Shown here: one piece after another, positions 1 through 8,352 of the stretch
Position numbering within the stretch: the first letter of the stretch is position 1
How the letters are laid out: each line of letters begins with the position of its first letter
Origin: JAAYDY01 sp964500225
GTDB lineage: Bacteria > Planctomycetota > Phycisphaerae > FEN-1346 > JAACEH01
Length of the DNA stretch: 57,309 nucleotides
NCBI GenBank assembly: GCA_964500225.1
Contig: CAZCOA010000013.1
Span: 1-57,309 of the forward strand
Reading direction: 5' to 3'
Translations under genes and position numbers: made by a program
Notes under the pieces: model-generated
The model's database searches: none
Seen by the model: only the letters and a program-made list of their open reading frames with translations
What the model was told of the DNA's origin: nothing

Positions 1-87
1 GCCGTTCGCCGAGGTCTACGAAGTCAACGGGGTGGTATGCCCGAAACCGGCGCCGCCTTGGGCGGGGCCCTCGAAGGAGAGTGCACA
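1..87 (+). other. 5' edge, possible tail of an upstream flagellar gene
   Basis: The first 87 bases precede the flgD start. Reading frame 2 is open from the window edge and looks protein-like at its start (PFAEVYEVNGVV), but it would run 97 bases into flgD before its stop at 182-184. In many flagellar clusters fliK lies just before flgD, so this could be the end of such a gene. The identity cannot be established from so little sequence. Confidence 0.2.
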
Positions 88-537
88 ATGGCAGACAGTG
101 TCGGCGCAACCGCAAGTGTCGGGACCACCACCTACGCGGGAAAGACCCGCGGGCTGGACGACATGTCGGGCATGGATTTCCTGAAGCTCCTCATCACGCA
201 GCTCAGCAATCAGGACCCCATGGAACCCATGAAGAACCAGGAACTGCTCGAACAGCTCTCGGCCATTCGCAGCCTGGAATCGAACATCACCGTGAGCGAG
301 AAGTTCAAGGATCTGCTCGCAGCCAACCAGAAGGTGGCGGCGCAGAGCCAGCTGTCCAGCGCCACGCTCCTGATGGGGCAGCGCGTCACCGGCCTCAGCA
401 CCGACAACAAGCTCGTCGAGGGCTATGTCGAACGCGTGGTCGTCGCCTCCTCGGGCGTCCGAGTGAAGGTGGGCGGCTACGAGATTCCGATGGAGAACAT
501 ACGTCAGGTCATATGGCCCGACGACGGACAAAGCTGA
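88..537 (+). CDS. flgD: Flagellar hook-assembly scaffold FlgD
   Basis: A 149-residue protein that caps the growing hook and helps FlgE subunits polymerise outside the cell. The N-terminal half carries the FlgD signature around MDFLKLLITQLSNQDPMEP, followed by the Q/E-rich helix ELLEQLSAIRSLE. The C-terminal part (VRVKVGGYEIPMENIRQVI) is a short version of the FlgD beta domain; there is little room for the Ig-like insert seen in longer homologues. The ATG at 88 is chosen over an upstream in-frame ATG at 37 because GGAGA lies at 76-80, seven bases before it. It is followed after 198 bases by flgE, its direct partner. Confidence 0.93.
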   Translation: MADSVGATASVGTTTYAGKTRGLDDMSGMDFLKLLITQLSNQDPMEPMKNQELLEQLSAIRSLESNITVSEKFKDLLAANQKVAAQSQLSSATLLMGQRVTGLSTDNKLVEGYVERVVVASSGVRVKVGGYEIPMENIRQVIWPDDGQS

Positions 538-735
538 TCGTTACAAAGACCGGCCGCCGGCCGGACGGCATGTCGCCGTCGCCGCGGCCTGAGGGCGACT
601 CGAGCGGGACGGCTCGCGTCGAGGCGGGCAGGACGCCGCAGCAGACAGACAAACAAACCGGGCCGGACGCCAGCGGGCGACGGCCCACGCCAAGCGAAAC
701 GCAGGTGGTTTCGCTTCGCGAAAGGGAGGATCGTT
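538..735 (+). other. flgD-flgE intergenic spacer
   Basis: This spacer holds no convincing gene. It contains GC-rich self-complementary segments, including one near 549-562 and a short hairpin with arms TTTCGC/GCGAAA just before the flgE ribosome-binding site AGGGAGG. The second could affect flgE translation. I see no clear sigma-70 or sigma-28 promoter. Confidence 0.4.
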
Positions 736-2436
736 ATGGGTCTGACGTCAACACTTTATGCCGGTCTCAGCGGTCTGGATTCCAACGGCATGCAGTTCGA
801 GGTCATCGGCAACAACATCGCCAACGTCAACACGACCGGGTTCAAGGCTCGCCGCGTACTCTTCCAGAGCCAGTTCAGCCGTACCCTCAGCATCGGTTCG
901 GGTGCCAGCAGCGACTTCGGCGGCACCAACCCCATGCAAATCGGCCTCGGCAGCCAGGTTGCCCAGGTCGATACCGACTTCTCCATGGGTTCGGTCGAGG
1001 TCACCGGCATCAACTCCGACATGGCTATCGAAGGCTCCGGGTTCTTCATCCTCAACGGCCCGAACGGCCTCGTCTATACCCGCAACGGGTCGTTCAGCGT
1101 CAACAACCAGGGCTACCTCGTGGCAGCCAATGGCGCGTTCGTCCAGGGCTACGGCGTGGACGCCGACTTCAATGTCGTCCCCGGTGCGCTGGTGAACCTG
1201 ACGATACCCCTGGGTTTCCTCACCGTCGCGCGCCCGACCACCAAAGCCGTCATTCAGGGCAACCTGAACGCTGCGGGCGAGATCGCCAGCCAAGGTTCGC
1301 TGCTGATGTCGGCCCAACTGCAAGACCTCGCCGGCAACCCCGTCACCGACGATACCCTACTGACGGAAGTCTGTCTGGCGAGCAACCCCGGTGTGGCCCT
1401 GTTTGCCGTCGGCGACACGATCAGCTTCACCGGCGTCAAGGGCGGCAGAACGCTAGAAACCGCCACCTTCACTGTTGACGCCAACAGCCGGCTGGGCGAC
1501 TCGGCTCTGGTGCCCGAAGCCAATCGTTTCACCGTTTTCCTTCAGCAGGCCCTCGGCATCGACACCGATCCGACGCTTCCGACCACCGGGGGCGTCAGCA
1601 TCGTGGGTAGTTGCATTCAAATTGCCGGCAACTCCGGTACGCAGAACGACATCGACCTGTCCACCGAGTCCATCCGCATCAACGGCGTCGATACGCCGTT
1701 TACCTGGACCGACAATCAGGCTGCCAACGGCGAAAGCGTCTATACATCTTTCACGGTGTACGACTCGCTCGGCAACCCGATGACGATGGACGTCACCTTC
1801 GTCCTCGAGAACGCCAATGCCTCGGGCACCACCTGGCGCTTCTACATGGCCAGCCAGGACGACACCGACATCAACCTGGTGCTCGGCAACGGCACCATCC
1901 AGTTCGACAACCAGGGCCAGTACGTCACCTCGACCGGCCTGGAAGCCGTCTTCAACCGTGACGGTACCGGCGCCGTCACGCCGCAGTCGATCTTCCTGGA
2001 CGTCAGCACCATGACCTCCCTGTCGGCCAAGCGCGACGGCTCCCAGATCGCCCTGTCGAGCCAGGACGGTGTGCCAATCGGCACCCTCGACGGCTTCGGC
2101 GTTGGCAGCGACGGCGTGATCACCGGCACCTTCACCAATGGTCTGACGCGGCCCATGGGGCAGGTGGCTCTGGCCACGTTCGCCAACCCCAAGGGTCTGC
2201 TGGACGGCGGGGCGAGCACCTTTGTCGAGGGCCCCAACTCGGGCGTTGCCGTCATTACCACGCCCCAGTCGATGAGCGCCGGTAGCATCCAGAGTGGGGC
2301 GTTGGAATTGTCGAATGTGGACCTTTCCAAGGAGTTCGTCAACCTGATCACGACGTCAACGGGTTTCTCGGCCAATAGCCGCGTGATCACCACCGCCGAC
2401 GAGATGATGCGGGAAATTCTTCAGATGGTCCGATAA
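736..2436 (+). CDS. flgE: Flagellar hook protein FlgE
   Basis: A 566-residue hook subunit, at the long end for the family because of a large variable central region. The N-terminus carries the flagellar rod/hook signature (LYAGLSGLDSNGMQFEVIGN, then NIANVNTTGFKARR) and the conserved IEGSGFFIL and YTRNGSFSVN segments. The C-terminus has the matching amphipathic helix (NVDLSKEFVNLITTSTGF, then SRVITTADEMMREILQMVR) that packs against the N-terminal helix in the assembled tube. The surface-exposed middle (roughly residues 150-470) is rich in T, N, G and D. The start follows AGGGAGG and lies directly downstream of flgD. Confidence 0.96.
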   Translation: MGLTSTLYAGLSGLDSNGMQFEVIGNNIANVNTTGFKARRVLFQSQFSRTLSIGSGASSDFGGTNPMQIGLGSQVAQVDTDFSMGSVEVTGINSDMAIEGSGFFILNGPNGLVYTRNGSFSVNNQGYLVAANGAFVQGYGVDADFNVVPGALVNLTIPLGFLTVARPTTKAVIQGNLNAAGEIASQGSLLMSAQLQDLAGNPVTDDTLLTEVCLASNPGVALFAVGDTISFTGVKGGRTLETATFTVDANSRLGDSALVPEANRFTVFLQQALGIDTDPTLPTTGGVSIVGSCIQIAGNSGTQNDIDLSTESIRINGVDTPFTWTDNQAANGESVYTSFTVYDSLGNPMTMDVTFVLENANASGTTWRFYMASQDDTDINLVLGNGTIQFDNQGQYVTSTGLEAVFNRDGTGAVTPQSIFLDVSTMTSLSAKRDGSQIALSSQDGVPIGTLDGFGVGSDGVITGTFTNGLTRPMGQVALATFANPKGLLDGGASTFVEGPNSGVAVITTPQSMSAGSIQSGALELSNVDLSKEFVNLITTSTGFSANSRVITTADEMMREILQMVR

Positions 2437-2471
2437 AAAGGCGGATTTCTGGACAAAAAGAAAGGTGCTGT

Positions 2472-2498
2472 TAAAATACGAGGTTTAAGGGCCGGAAA
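2472..2498 (+). promoter_or_regulatory. Candidate sigma-28-type flagellar promoter
   Basis: TAAA at 2472-2475, then 15 bases, then GCCGGAAA at 2491-2498. The FliA/sigma-28 consensus is TAAA-N15-GCCGATAA, so spacing and six of eight -10 positions match. It lies between flgE and flbD, 65 bases before the flbD start, and could drive flbD-motA-motB and later genes. The FliA/WhiG-type sigma factor at 14165-14980 is the obvious candidate to read it. Confidence 0.4.
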
Positions 2499-2562
2499 TT
2501 TCAGCTTCTGGACGGAATTGACGATACAATATGGCGAAGTTGGGCAAGATGGGGACAAGGGC

Positions 2563-2754
2563 ATGATTCGGGTGACTCGGCTCGGCGGAAAGGAGCTGGT
2601 CGTCAATGCCGAGATGATCCGTTTCGTCGAGGCGACGCCCGATACCATCCTGAGCCTGACTAACGGCGACAAGATCATCGTTCAGGAAAGCGTCGATGAG
2701 ATTATCCGCCGCTGCATCGAGTACGGCAGAGCACTGAGATCGCTAGCTGACTGA
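2563..2754 (+). CDS. flbD: FlbD family flagellar protein
   Basis: A 63-residue protein of the short FlbD family, found between hook and stator genes in many flagellar operons and of uncertain biochemical role. It starts MIRVTRLGGKELVVNAEMI and continues with VEATPDTILSLTNGDKIIV, covering nearly the whole family length. The ATG at 2563 is preferred over an in-frame ATG at 2518 because only the shorter form matches family length; the ribosome-binding site (ACAAGG) is weak. motA follows after 16 bases. It should not be confused with the unrelated Caulobacter FlbD response regulator. Confidence 0.85.
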   Translation: MIRVTRLGGKELVVNAEMIRFVEATPDTILSLTNGDKIIVQESVDEIIRRCIEYGRALRSLAD

Positions 2755-2770
2755 GGAAGTGAAGTAGTCT

Positions 2771-3550
2771 ATGGACATCGCCACACTGATTGGGTTGGTT
2801 GCCGGAATCGTTCTGATCGTCTGGTCCATCGTTAGCGGGGCCGGCGACAAGGTCGGGGCATTCCTCGATACGCCGAGCGTCGCCATGGTGATCGGCGGCA
2901 CGGCAGCGGCCACGTTCATCAGTTTTCCCCTGAAGTCGGTCCTGAGCGTCGGCAAAGTGGTCAAGAACGCTTTTCTGCATAAGGCTCAGAGTCCGCAGAA
3001 GCTCATTGAAGATTTCGTGTCCTATGCCGAAATCGCCCGGCGTGACGGCATCCTGAGCCTCGAGAGTGTGACCAAGGACATCAAGGACGACTTCGTTGTC
3101 AAGGGCATCCAGATGGCCATTGACGGCACGGACCCGGAGTTGATCGAGCAAATTCTCAACAGTGAGCTGGACGGCATTGCCGAGCGGCACAGCACCGGCA
3201 AGAGCATCTTCGATTGCATGGGCAAATACGCTCCGGCCTTCGGGATGATCGGCACCCTCGTCGGGCTGGTCATCATGCTTCAGAACATGGACGATCCGTC
3301 GAGCATCGGCAAGGGAATGGCGGTGGCGTTGTTGACGACGCTTTACGGCGCCGTCGTCGCCAACCTCATCTGTCTGCCCCTGGCCGACAAGCTGGCCCGC
3401 CGGTCCAGCGAGGAACTCCTTCTGAAGGAAATCGTCATTCGCGGCGTCATGTCGATTCAGTCGGGCGACAACCCGCGCGTGGTGGAACAGAAGCTCAAGA
3501 CGTACCTGCCTCCGTCGATGCGCATGACCGAAGAGGCGGAGGCGGCTTAG
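2771..3550 (+). CDS. motA: Flagellar motor stator protein MotA
   Basis: A 259-residue stator subunit which, with MotB, forms the ion channel that drives rotation. Four membrane segments are visible: two near the N-terminus (about residues 4-24 and 33-52) and two after a large cytoplasmic loop. The third contains the conserved KYAPAFGMIGTLVGL stretch with the channel proline near residue 155, and the fourth contains TTLYGAVVANLICLPLADK. The loop carries the charged region that contacts FliG. The length and the LIGLVAGIVLIVWSI start are closest to PomA/MotA proteins; the coupling ion cannot be fixed from this alone. The 19-base gap to motB indicates co-translation. Confidence 0.95.
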   Translation: MDIATLIGLVAGIVLIVWSIVSGAGDKVGAFLDTPSVAMVIGGTAAATFISFPLKSVLSVGKVVKNAFLHKAQSPQKLIEDFVSYAEIARRDGILSLESVTKDIKDDFVVKGIQMAIDGTDPELIEQILNSELDGIAERHSTGKSIFDCMGKYAPAFGMIGTLVGLVIMLQNMDDPSSIGKGMAVALLTTLYGAVVANLICLPLADKLARRSSEELLLKEIVIRGVMSIQSGDNPRVVEQKLKTYLPPSMRMTEEAEAA

Positions 3551-3569
3551 CCGCAGGCGAGAAGCGACG

Positions 3570-4361
3570 ATGGCCAGAAAAGCCAAAGGGTCGGGAGGCG
3601 AAGGCGGCGGCGGGTGCCCCGAGTACATGCTCACCTACGGGGACATGATGAGTCTGCTGCTGTGCTTCTTTGTCATCATCGTCAGCCTCAGCCAGATCAA
3701 GGAGGAAGAGAAGTTCCGCGCGGTGATGGAGAGTCTGAAGAAGGCGTTCGGCTACGACATGGGCCGTAATGCCATTCCCGAGTCGCCGAACATGCTCAAC
3801 CCGAGCATGAACCTGGTGGACGTGATCAAGCAGGAAATCAACCGGATGCGGACGCAGACGGCCAGCAACCAGAAGACCAAGAGCCCGGAGAGCCAGATCG
3901 GCAAGAACACCTCCGTCCGCAACATCCGCGACGGGCTGATGATGACCATCGGCGGGCTGTCGCTGTTCGAGGAGGGCAAGGCGGACCTGCTTCCCGAGGC
4001 CCAGGAGGAACTCAAGCAGGTGGCCGAGATCATCGTCGGCTACCGCAACAAGGTGTTGATCCGGGGGCATGCGAGCCGCGCGCCGCTGCCTCCCGATTCG
4101 CCGTTCAAGAGCCAGATGGAATTGTCCTACGCCAGAGGGCTGGCGGTCATGCAGTTTCTGATCGACCAGAAAGTCAAGCCGGAGCGTCTCAACGTCGAGG
4201 CCTGCGGCGCAAACGAACCGCTCAAGGTTCAGGTATTCAACGAGGAGGGCCTGGCCAGCAGCCGCCGCGTCGAGATCATCGTCAAGGACACGATGGTCGA
4301 GGACTACGAAGGCGACCAGGAACCCGCCCCGTCTCCACCACCGGGAGGGACCGATGGCTGA
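3570..4361 (+). CDS. motB: Flagellar motor stator protein MotB
   Basis: A 263-residue stator subunit. A single N-terminal membrane helix (about residues 20-42, TYGDMMSLLLCFFVIIVSLS) contains the ion-carrying aspartate at residue 25. The periplasmic part ends in an OmpA-like peptidoglycan-binding domain with VLIRGHAS, LSYARGLAVMQFLIDQ and a terminal SSRRVEIIV. A Gly-rich N-terminal tail precedes the helix. The last eight bases overlap the fliL start, so the two are translationally coupled. Together with motA it completes the torque unit. Confidence 0.94.
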   Translation: MARKAKGSGGEGGGGCPEYMLTYGDMMSLLLCFFVIIVSLSQIKEEEKFRAVMESLKKAFGYDMGRNAIPESPNMLNPSMNLVDVIKQEINRMRTQTASNQKTKSPESQIGKNTSVRNIRDGLMMTIGGLSLFEEGKADLLPEAQEELKQVAEIIVGYRNKVLIRGHASRAPLPPDSPFKSQMELSYARGLAVMQFLIDQKVKPERLNVEACGANEPLKVQVFNEEGLASSRRVEIIVKDTMVEDYEGDQEPAPSPPPGGTDG

Positions 4362-4908
4362 CGAGAAACAGACACCTGAGCAGACGCCCGAGGGCGAAGC
4401 CGCTCCGAAGAAGAAGTTCAACCTCAAGGCAATCGTCCTGATCGGCGGCTTTGTCGTCCTTCAGGCCGTGCTAACGCTGGTCATTGTCTGGGCCGTGCGC
4501 GGCGCCAGCGGCGCCGGGCCGCAGCCGGCCGAGGCCGCCGAGGCCGCCCAGCCCGCATCGACGGCCAACGACCTGGTCGTCGTCCCGGCCCTGCCGAACG
4601 ACAATGAGAACAAGATCGTTGCAGTCAATGCGCAGCGCGGGCGCCTGGTCTATTGGGCCCTGAAAGTGTCGCTTCGCGTTCCCAGGGGACAGGAGGAGGC
4701 CCTCAAGGCCCAGTTGATCGCCAATGAGGACCTTATCCGCGACAAGATCAGCACCGTCGTCGGCAAATGCGACCCGGTGATCCTCGAACAGGAGGCCGAC
4801 CACGCCACGCTGAAGCGGCAGATTCGCTTCGCCCTCAGCAGCGTTTTGGGCAAGGGCGCCGTCAGCGAAGTGGTTATTCCGCAATGCATTCCGCAAGTGG
4901 TGGACTAG
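4354..4908 (+). CDS. fliL: Flagellar basal body-associated protein FliL
   Basis: A 184-residue single-pass membrane protein that surrounds the stator and supports torque. It has a short charged cytoplasmic N-terminus ending PKKKFNLK, one membrane helix (about residues 27-47), a proline/alanine linker and a C-terminal periplasmic domain with LRVPRGQEEALKAQL and RDKISTVVGKCD, typical of FliL. GGGAGGG lies five bases before the ATG, inside the end of motB. The next gene is fliN rather than fliM. Confidence 0.88.
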   Translation: MADEKQTPEQTPEGEAAPKKKFNLKAIVLIGGFVVLQAVLTLVIVWAVRGASGAGPQPAEAAEAAQPASTANDLVVVPALPNDNENKIVAVNAQRGRLVYWALKVSLRVPRGQEEALKAQLIANEDLIRDKISTVVGKCDPVILEQEADHATLKRQIRFALSSVLGKGAVSEVVIPQCIPQVVD

Positions 4909-4931
4909 GACCGCGAGCCGAGGAACCAGTC

Positions 4932-5441
4932 ATGGCTGACGAAGAAGTGGGCCGGCAGCAAGACGCTGCCGAAGAAAGTCAGGACGCGACCGCCCAGGCG
5001 GCTGCACAGAACGAGCACGTGGCCGCGACCGCCGAACCTGCCGCCGCGGACGCCTCGGCTGCTGCGGCCGAGGCCGAGCCGTCCACGTCCGAGGCCGCCC
5101 TGGGGGCGATCGACAACATCGAAACCCAGCTCGGCGAGGTGCTCTCGAACCTCGACGGCCTGAGCGACACCGCCCTCACCGGCGCGGTCTCCGGCGGCGG
5201 CACCGCCAACATCGACCTTCTGCGCGACGTCACGCTCAATGTCAAGATCGAGCTCGGACGAAGCCGCATGTACGTCGAGGACATCCTGCGGCTCAGCGAG
5301 GGAAGCGTCGTCGAGCTCGACAAACTCGCCGGCGACCCCGTCGATGTCTTTGTCAACGATCGTCTGGTCGCCCGGGGCGAGGTGCTGGTGCTGAACGATA
5401 ATTTCTGCGTCCGAATCGGTGAAATCGTCACGCAGGACTGA
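4932..5441 (+). CDS. fliN: Flagellar motor switch protein FliN
   Basis: A 169-residue C-ring protein. The C-terminal 75 residues form the FliN/SpoA surface-presentation fold: LRDVTLNVKIELGRSRM, LRLSEGSVVELDKLAGDPVD, VNDRLVARGEVLVLNDNF, VRIGEI. The first 90 residues are a low-complexity A/E/Q-rich extension, longer than in E. coli FliN (137 residues) and probably disordered. The ATG at 4932 follows the fliL stop by 23 bases. No FliM is encoded between fliL and this gene, and the N-terminal extension has no FliM-like middle domain, so FliM must be elsewhere. Confidence 0.9.
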   Translation: MADEEVGRQQDAAEESQDATAQAAAQNEHVAATAEPAAADASAAAAEAEPSTSEAALGAIDNIETQLGEVLSNLDGLSDTALTGAVSGGGTANIDLLRDVTLNVKIELGRSRMYVEDILRLSEGSVVELDKLAGDPVDVFVNDRLVARGEVLVLNDNFCVRIGEIVTQD

Positions 5442-5492
5442 CGCAAGGGTGTCCGTGGGCCGGGTTGCGGAGCGACCCGAAAGGACAGTGGG

Positions 5493-6308
5493 ATGAATCC
5501 AAGGGTGCAAACGCGGGACCTCGCCGTGCGTGCAGGCACGACTGTGTGTTGCGCGCTCATCTGGTGTGCCGCAAGTGTGGTAGCGGCCGCCGTGTCCTCA
5601 GCCGACCAGCCTGCCGTGGCTACCCCCTCTACGGGCGGCGTCGCGACGACCAACGCAAGTTCGACCGCTGTGGCTACCGCCGAGGGGACCGCCACGCTGT
5701 CGTCCGGCGACGCACGTGCCAACACGCTGGAACGAAGCGGAATACAGAACTCATCCGGCGATCTTGAGAAAAACCTCATCGGCGGTCACCGTGGCGACAC
5801 CGACCAGGGCGACGACTCCTCGTGGTTGTCGTTTGTCGGTCCCTTGGCCGCTGTCCTCGGCGTCATGGCCTTGGTTCTTTGGGGGGCCAGGAAGTTCATT
5901 CCCGGCATGCGACGGATGGGCGGCTCGGGCGTCGTTCGCGTGCTCACCCGGACGCACCTGTCGCCCAGGCAGAGCATTGTCCTCGTCAAGGTCGGCGCGC
6001 GTATCCTCGTGGTCGGACAGACCGCCGATCAACTCTCCCGACTCGATGCCATCACCGACGGCGAGGAAGTGTCGCAACTGCTCGGCCAGTGTCACGGTCG
6101 GGGGGCCGACAGCCCCTCCAGCGCCTTTCAGAGCGTCCTGAACGATGCGGACCGTGATTTTGCTCCTGCCGACGATGCGGCACAGGGCAACGCGACCGCG
6201 ACAGACGACCGGGACGACTCCGCCGCCGAGTCCGAGCTGGGACGCGTAAGAAGCCAGTTGGACGAATTAGCCCGGAAGGTCAGGGAGGTTGCCGGGTTGA
6301 GACGTTAG
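5493..6308 (+). CDS. fliO: Flagellar biosynthetic protein FliO
   Basis: A 271-residue protein with a signal-like N-terminal hydrophobic segment (about residues 14-35), an S/T/A-rich exported linker, one clear membrane helix (WLSFVGPLAAVLGVMALVLW, about residues 110-130) and the short FliO cytoplasmic core (VRVLTRTHLSPRQSIVLVKV, then ARILVVGQTADQLSRL). The C-terminal third is acidic and ends in a helical stretch. FliO is an accessory factor for assembling the FliP ring. It sits directly before fliP as in most clusters. Family members vary widely outside the core. Confidence 0.82.
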   Translation: MNPRVQTRDLAVRAGTTVCCALIWCAASVVAAAVSSADQPAVATPSTGGVATTNASSTAVATAEGTATLSSGDARANTLERSGIQNSSGDLEKNLIGGHRGDTDQGDDSSWLSFVGPLAAVLGVMALVLWGARKFIPGMRRMGGSGVVRVLTRTHLSPRQSIVLVKVGARILVVGQTADQLSRLDAITDGEEVSQLLGQCHGRGADSPSSAFQSVLNDADRDFAPADDAAQGNATATDDRDDSAAESELGRVRSQLDELARKVREVAGLRR

Positions 6309-6324
6309 AACCCAGGAGCACAGC

Positions 6325-7134
6325 ATGACGGTGAAGTGGGCGACGTGGGTAGCAGTGGTTTTGGCCGTGGCGGTGGTCGTGACGGCGTCTCATGCTGCGC
6401 TGGCGCAGACGTCTGCTCCCGCCCAGCCCCTCGACAACACGCTCATCCCCGACCTCACCGAGCACCTCAAGCCCGCACAGAACCGCGAGAGCCTCTCCGG
6501 AAGTCTCCAGATTCTTCTGCTGCTGACGGTCCTGTCGCTGGCTCCCTCGATCCTCATCCTGATGACCAGCTTCACGCGCATCGTCATCGTCCTGTCGCTC
6601 CTGCGGCAGGCCATGGCCACGCAGCAGTTGCCGCCCAACCAGATTCTTATCGGCTTGGCGCTGCTCATGACCTTTATGATCATGGGCCCCGTCTGGAACG
6701 ACGTCAACCAGAACGCCCTTCAGCCGTACCTCGATGGCAAGCTCTCCCAGAAGGAAGCCCTCACCGTCGCCGCCGTGCCCGTCCGGAGCTTCATGATCCG
6801 CCAGATCGAAACCGCCGGCAACCAGGCCGACGTGCGGCTGTTCCTCGACTACGCCGGACTGGAATCCGCCGAGCGATGGGAAGACGTCCCCTTCACCGTC
6901 CTCGTCTCGGCCTTCGTCACCAGCGAGCTGAAAACCGCCTTCCTCATGGGATTCAAGCTCTATCTGCCCTTCCTTATCATCGACATGGTCGTTTCCAGCG
7001 TGCTCATCTCCATGGGCATGCTCATGTTGCCGCCGGTGCTGATTTCCATGCCGTTCAAGCTACTGCTCTTTGTGCTTGTCAACGGCTGGCACCTCGTCAT
7101 CGGCAGCCTTCTGAAGAGCTTCGCACCGATATAA
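6325..7134 (+). CDS. fliP: Flagellar export gate protein FliP
   Basis: A 269-residue core component of the flagellar type III export gate. It has a cleavable-type signal sequence (about residues 1-28, ending SHAALAQ) as in E. coli FliP. The FliP signatures follow: LSLAPSILILMTSFTRIVIV, then LRQAMATQQLPPNQILIGLA, and the C-terminal LILIDMVVSSVL-like region (FLIIDMVVSSVLISMGMLML). AGGAG precedes the ATG. Five FliP subunits with four FliQ and one FliR form the pore in known systems, and those partners are next in line. Confidence 0.96.
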   Translation: MTVKWATWVAVVLAVAVVVTASHAALAQTSAPAQPLDNTLIPDLTEHLKPAQNRESLSGSLQILLLLTVLSLAPSILILMTSFTRIVIVLSLLRQAMATQQLPPNQILIGLALLMTFMIMGPVWNDVNQNALQPYLDGKLSQKEALTVAAVPVRSFMIRQIETAGNQADVRLFLDYAGLESAERWEDVPFTVLVSAFVTSELKTAFLMGFKLYLPFLIIDMVVSSVLISMGMLMLPPVLISMPFKLLLFVLVNGWHLVIGSLLKSFAPI

Positions 7135-7230
7135 CCCGGGCCGCGCCGGCCACAGGCTGCGGCGCGGCGACGGCAAAGGCGACAAGGCAGAGCAGGGCAC
7201 GCACGGCACAGAACAGAGGACTGCAATACA

Positions 7231-7488
7231 ATGACTCCCGAACAGGCCATCGATATCGGACGCGAAGCGCTCGTCGTGATGCTTGTCATCAGCGCGCCGA
7301 TCCTGCTGCTTGGCATGGTCGTCGGCCTCATCATCAGCATCCTCCAGGCCGTCACCCAGGTTCAGGAGCAGACCCTGTCGTTCGTGCCCAAGATCATCGT
7401 CATGGGGCTGGCCGTTGCCCTGTTCATGCCGTGGATCATCAGCAAGCTGCTACATTTCAGCGAGGACATGTTCAGTCTGGCTTTCTGA
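7231..7488 (+). CDS. fliQ: Flagellar export gate protein FliQ
   Basis: An 85-residue protein of standard FliQ length with two membrane helices (about residues 13-38 and 55-75). The conserved core GLIISILQAVTQVQEQTLSF links them. A GAGGA sequence lies upstream of the ATG. The 96-base gap to fliP holds no gene. Its place between fliP and fliR is the usual one. Confidence 0.96.
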   Translation: MTPEQAIDIGREALVVMLVISAPILLLGMVVGLIISILQAVTQVQEQTLSFVPKIIVMGLAVALFMPWIISKLLHFSEDMFSLAF

Positions 7489-7507
7489 CGCAAGGCAAGA
7501 CGCACCC

Positions 7508-8290
7508 ATGCTCGAACTGGCCGACATCATCACCTGGCTTCCCGCTTTCGCGCTGGTCCTCATGCGCGTCGGCGGCATGATGCTCAGCGCGCCGCTGTTC
7601 AGCGCGACCACCATCCCCGTGCGCATCAAGGCCATCCTCGTCGCCGCCATTGCCGTGGTGGTTTTCCCGCTCGTGAGGCCCGACATGCGGCACCTGCCGC
7701 CCACGCTCCTGGGCACGGCCGTCGCCGCCGGAGCCGAGATGATCATCGGACTGACCATCGGCCTGGCCGTCAACCTCCTCTTCGTCGGACTCCAGATGGG
7801 CGCCTCCCTCATCGCGCAGCAGATGGGGCTCGGCCTGGCGCGCATCTACAACCCGGCCATGATGGAAGATGACGACCTCCTGGCCGCCTTCTATGTTCTC
7901 GTCGCCACCGCCATTATGCTGGCCATGAACGGTCACCACCTTATTATCAGTGCCGTGCTCGACAGCTTCCGCGCGCTGCCGCCCATGACCGTCACCATGC
8001 AGCCCGAACTGCTCGACACCGTCCGCGGACTCCTCCTCAGCAGCTTCGTCATCGCCCTGAAGGTGTCCGCTCCGGTCGTCGTCGTGCTCTTCCTGGTCAG
8101 TCTGCTCATGGGGTTCCTGGGCAAGACGGTGCCGCAACTGAACATCCTCGTCGTCGGCTTTCCCCTGCGCATCGGCGTCGGCCTGATGACGATGGTGGCA
8201 ACCTTTGGCATTATGCTCGTGGTCTTCAGCCGCGGGTATCGTGACACGGTGGACGCCCTGGCCGGCATGATCGGCCGCCTCGGCGCGTGA
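7508..8290 (+). CDS. fliR: Flagellar export gate protein FliR
   Basis: A 260-residue multi-pass membrane protein of the export gate. Six or so hydrophobic segments are visible. Family features include the early RVGGMMLSAPLF segment, GLTIGLAVNLLFVGLQMGAS, and the late FLGKTVPQLNILVVGFPLRI stretch. The ATG at 7508, 19 bases after the fliQ stop, gives normal length; the frame is open further upstream but only as an overlap with fliQ. The local ribosome-binding site is weak, which fits coupling to fliQ. Confidence 0.94.
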   Translation: MLELADIITWLPAFALVLMRVGGMMLSAPLFSATTIPVRIKAILVAAIAVVVFPLVRPDMRHLPPTLLGTAVAAGAEMIIGLTIGLAVNLLFVGLQMGASLIAQQMGLGLARIYNPAMMEDDDLLAAFYVLVATAIMLAMNGHHLIISAVLDSFRALPPMTVTMQPELLDTVRGLLLSSFVIALKVSAPVVVVLFLVSLLMGFLGKTVPQLNILVVGFPLRIGVGLMTMVATFGIMLVVFSRGYRDTVDALAGMIGRLGA

Positions 8291-8352
8291 CCGCCGGCGT
8301 GTGGCAACCTGGGGCGAGGGTCCGATGACCCTCGCCGTGATTGGACGAAACA

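Noticed and set aside
2..184. Open frame 2 at the 5' edge as a real upstream gene end overlapping flgD
   Set aside because: The overlap with flgD would be 97 bases and the residues after position 87 look like an off-frame reading of flgD.
748..1323. Long minus-strand frames opposite flgE, flhB, flhA and other plus-strand genes
   Set aside because: They follow the codon bias of the real gene in antisense, have no ribosome-binding sites and encode low-complexity H/D/G-rich or R-rich peptides.
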